A DNA stretch of 14,385 nucleotides from assembly GCA_026645375.1 (NCBI GenBank), contig JAPFFX010000123.1, positions 1 to 14,385 of the forward strand, given 5' to 3'. Shown here piece by piece: positions 13,344 to 14,385 of this stretch. Both the position numbers and the translations under genes were made by a program. Position 1 is the stretch's first letter. Every line of letters starts with the position of its first letter. The notes under the pieces were generated by a model. It was not told where the DNA came from, made no database searches, and saw nothing but the letters and a program-made list of their open reading frames with translations. The DNA is from Citricoccus sp. WCRC_4 (GTDB lineage: Bacteria; Actinomycetota; Actinomycetes; Actinomycetales; Micrococcaceae).

Positions 13344-14107
13344 CAGACCACCCCACCGACCCGGCGCCCCTGCCGGGGGTGCTGACCGCTCCCGCGGCGA
13401 CGGGTCGGGACCTCTGGGCCCTGGCCGCGGGCGCCGCCCTGACCGCCGTGCTGCTCTCCCCGGTGCGCCACTACTTCAACGGGAAGGACAAGGTCGAGGA
13501 GGACTCCTTCCCCCTGTCCACGTATCCGATGTTCTCGGACAACCGCAAGGACCGGACCCGGATCCCGCACGTGGCCGGATTCAGCGCCCACGGCGAGCGG
13601 ATCGTCCCGCACTACAGCCACTTCGGGGCCGGGGGACTGAACCAGGTCCGCAAGCAGGTCACCCGCATGGTCCGCCAGGGCCGGGCCGTGGAGGTCGCCC
13701 AGCGCTATGCCGATGCCCTGGCCGCCCAGCGCGTTCGGCCCGCGCCGCGGGGCGGGGGCCCCGGTGCCGTGCGCCGCCGCCGCGAGGCCCGGATCGTGCG
13801 CGTCGAGGTCGTGCGCTCGCGCTACTTCTTCGACACCTACTACGCGGGGAACACCTCACCGCAGGTCGAGACGGTCCACGCCCGGGCCGACGTCGGCGGG
13901 ACCGCCGTGGCCGTCTCCCAGACCCGTGCCGACCCGGCCCAGGACCCCCAGGGGCCACCCACCGGGCCGATGGCCCGCTCCGGACTGGGCAACACGCCGC
14001 CCGCTCCCCTCGGCCGGGGCAACACCCCCGCCGACTACCGCACCGAGCACACCGTCCAGGCCGAACCGCGCGCCGAGCGGACCGAAGCGCAGGAGGCCAC
14101 CCGATGA
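13340..14107 (+). CDS. Single-TM protein with FPLSTYPMF motif, function unknown
   Basis: A 255-residue protein. Order: a short cytoplasmic N-terminus (1-22); one hydrophobic segment, LWALAAGAALTAVLLSPV (25-42); then DSFPLSTYPMFSDNR (55-69). The following domain (70-182) is rich in basic residues and contains VRKQVTRMVRQGRAVEVAQRYADAL and VVRSRYFFDTYY. A low-complexity Pro/Gly/Thr/Glu tail (195-255) has two copies of GNTP. There is no cysteine. With one membrane segment the bulk could lie outside the cell. I recall FPxSxYPMF-type sequences in proteins next to HTTM-domain membrane proteins, but I cannot name a family with certainty. ATG 13340 overlaps the preceding stop (ATGA), with GAGGA about 8 nt upstream; its own stop overlaps the next ATG in the same way. 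Confidence 0.85.
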   Translation: MTDHPTDPAPLPGVLTAPAATGRDLWALAAGAALTAVLLSPVRHYFNGKDKVEEDSFPLSTYPMFSDNRKDRTRIPHVAGFSAHGERIVPHYSHFGAGGLNQVRKQVTRMVRQGRAVEVAQRYADALAAQRVRPAPRGGGPGAVRRRREARIVRVEVVRSRYFFDTYYAGNTSPQVETVHARADVGGTAVAVSQTRADPAQDPQGPPTGPMARSGLGNTPPAPLGRGNTPADYRTEHTVQAEPRAERTEAQEATR

Positions 14108-14385
14108 CCCTCGTCCAGGCCCTCGTCGACCACCTCCGCCCGGCAGCCCAGCCCGTACGCCCGGCCGTGCTGCGCCTGGCCACCGGCACGTTCTCGGCGG
14201 TGCACAACATCCGCCGGCGCCCCATGTTCCGCAGGCTGCACCGCCAGGAGGAGACCCAGTTCACGCCCGTCGGGGTGGTCAGGGTGCTGAGGAGGCCGTT
14301 GCCGCCAGCGGTGGCGGACGCCCTGTTCGACGCGGCCCAGGCGGTCAACGTCGCGGCGACGCTGGGGATCCGCCACCGGGTGACC
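14104..14385 (+). CDS. HTTM-like membrane protein, N-terminal part (runs off the right edge)
   Basis: 94 codons are present and the frame is open to the window end. The start ATG overlaps the preceding stop (ATGA at 14104) and has AGGAGG 8 nt upstream, so the start is secure. RPAVLRLATGTFSAVHNIRR (19-38), then QFTPVGVVRVLRRPLPP (52-68), and an amphipathic-to-hydrophobic helix (VADALFDAAQAVNVAATLGI, 70-89) followed by RHRVT. This resembles the start of HTTM (vitamin-K-dependent gamma-carboxylase-like) membrane proteins, where a first helix with VLRIxxG is followed by a loop with PLP and a second helix. The rest of the protein, needed to confirm the family, lies outside the window. The tight coupling suggests it works with the two preceding products. 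Confidence 0.72.
   Translation, partial: MTLVQALVDHLRPAAQPVRPAVLRLATGTFSAVHNIRRRPMFRRLHRQEETQFTPVGVVRVLRRPLPPAVADALFDAAQAVNVAATLGIRHRVT

Overview
The window is about 14.4 kb of very GC-rich DNA with dense genes, short intergenic gaps and strong G/C third-position bias. The gene content (meso-diaminopimelate dehydrogenase, PACE and DHA2 efflux pumps, a Tpx peroxidase, a membrane-anchored HtrA protease with a proline-rich cytoplasmic tail) fits an actinobacterium, plausibly of the Micrococcales. No rRNA, tRNA, CRISPR array, insertion sequence, phage gene or origin is visible. It reads as ordinary chromosome.

Layout, left to right. (1) 1-1007, minus: a DUF808/YedI-type membrane protein running off the left edge. 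(2) 1186-2145, minus: ddh, with a palindromic terminator candidate behind it. (3) 2242-3771, minus: a 14-TM DHA2-type multidrug MFS pump. A divergent TetR repressor follows (3974-4609, plus), with a 33-bp imperfect palindrome between the two. Downstream of the repressor is a PACE (chlorhexidine-type) efflux protein (4767-5330, plus), so two drug-efflux genes flank one regulator. (4) 5364-6263, minus: a patatin-like phospholipase, sharing a 31-bp divergent promoter region with tpx (6295-6795, plus). tpx is followed 10 bp later by an HtrA-like protease (6806-8197, plus). (5) 8202-9515, minus: a CynX/NimT-type MFS transporter, ending 4 bp from the htrA stop. Upstream of it on the same strand is a ZIP-family ZupT metal transporter (9561-10364). 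(6) 10496-11596, plus: a cytoplasmic beta-lactamase-fold serine hydrolase. (7) 11790-14385, plus: three genes joined by ATGA stop/start overlaps. They encode a CrtI/PYROXD2-like FAD oxidoreductase, a one-TM protein with an FPLSTYPMF motif, and the N-terminus of a membrane protein that looks like the HTTM family and leaves the right edge.

The most interesting region is the last one: a translationally coupled set whose chemistry is not obvious, preceded by four 11-bp-spaced direct repeats of the kind bound by OmpR/PhoB-type response regulators. A second theme is leaderless transcription. Several genes have a TANNNT-type -10 hexamer only 6-7 nt before the start codon, including both arms of the patatin/tpx divergent pair. 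A third is the PACE leader, which has three copies of CCATGGA and a two-codon upstream ORF with a good Shine-Dalgarno. All assignments come from reading the sequence and remembered family motifs; no database search was run.
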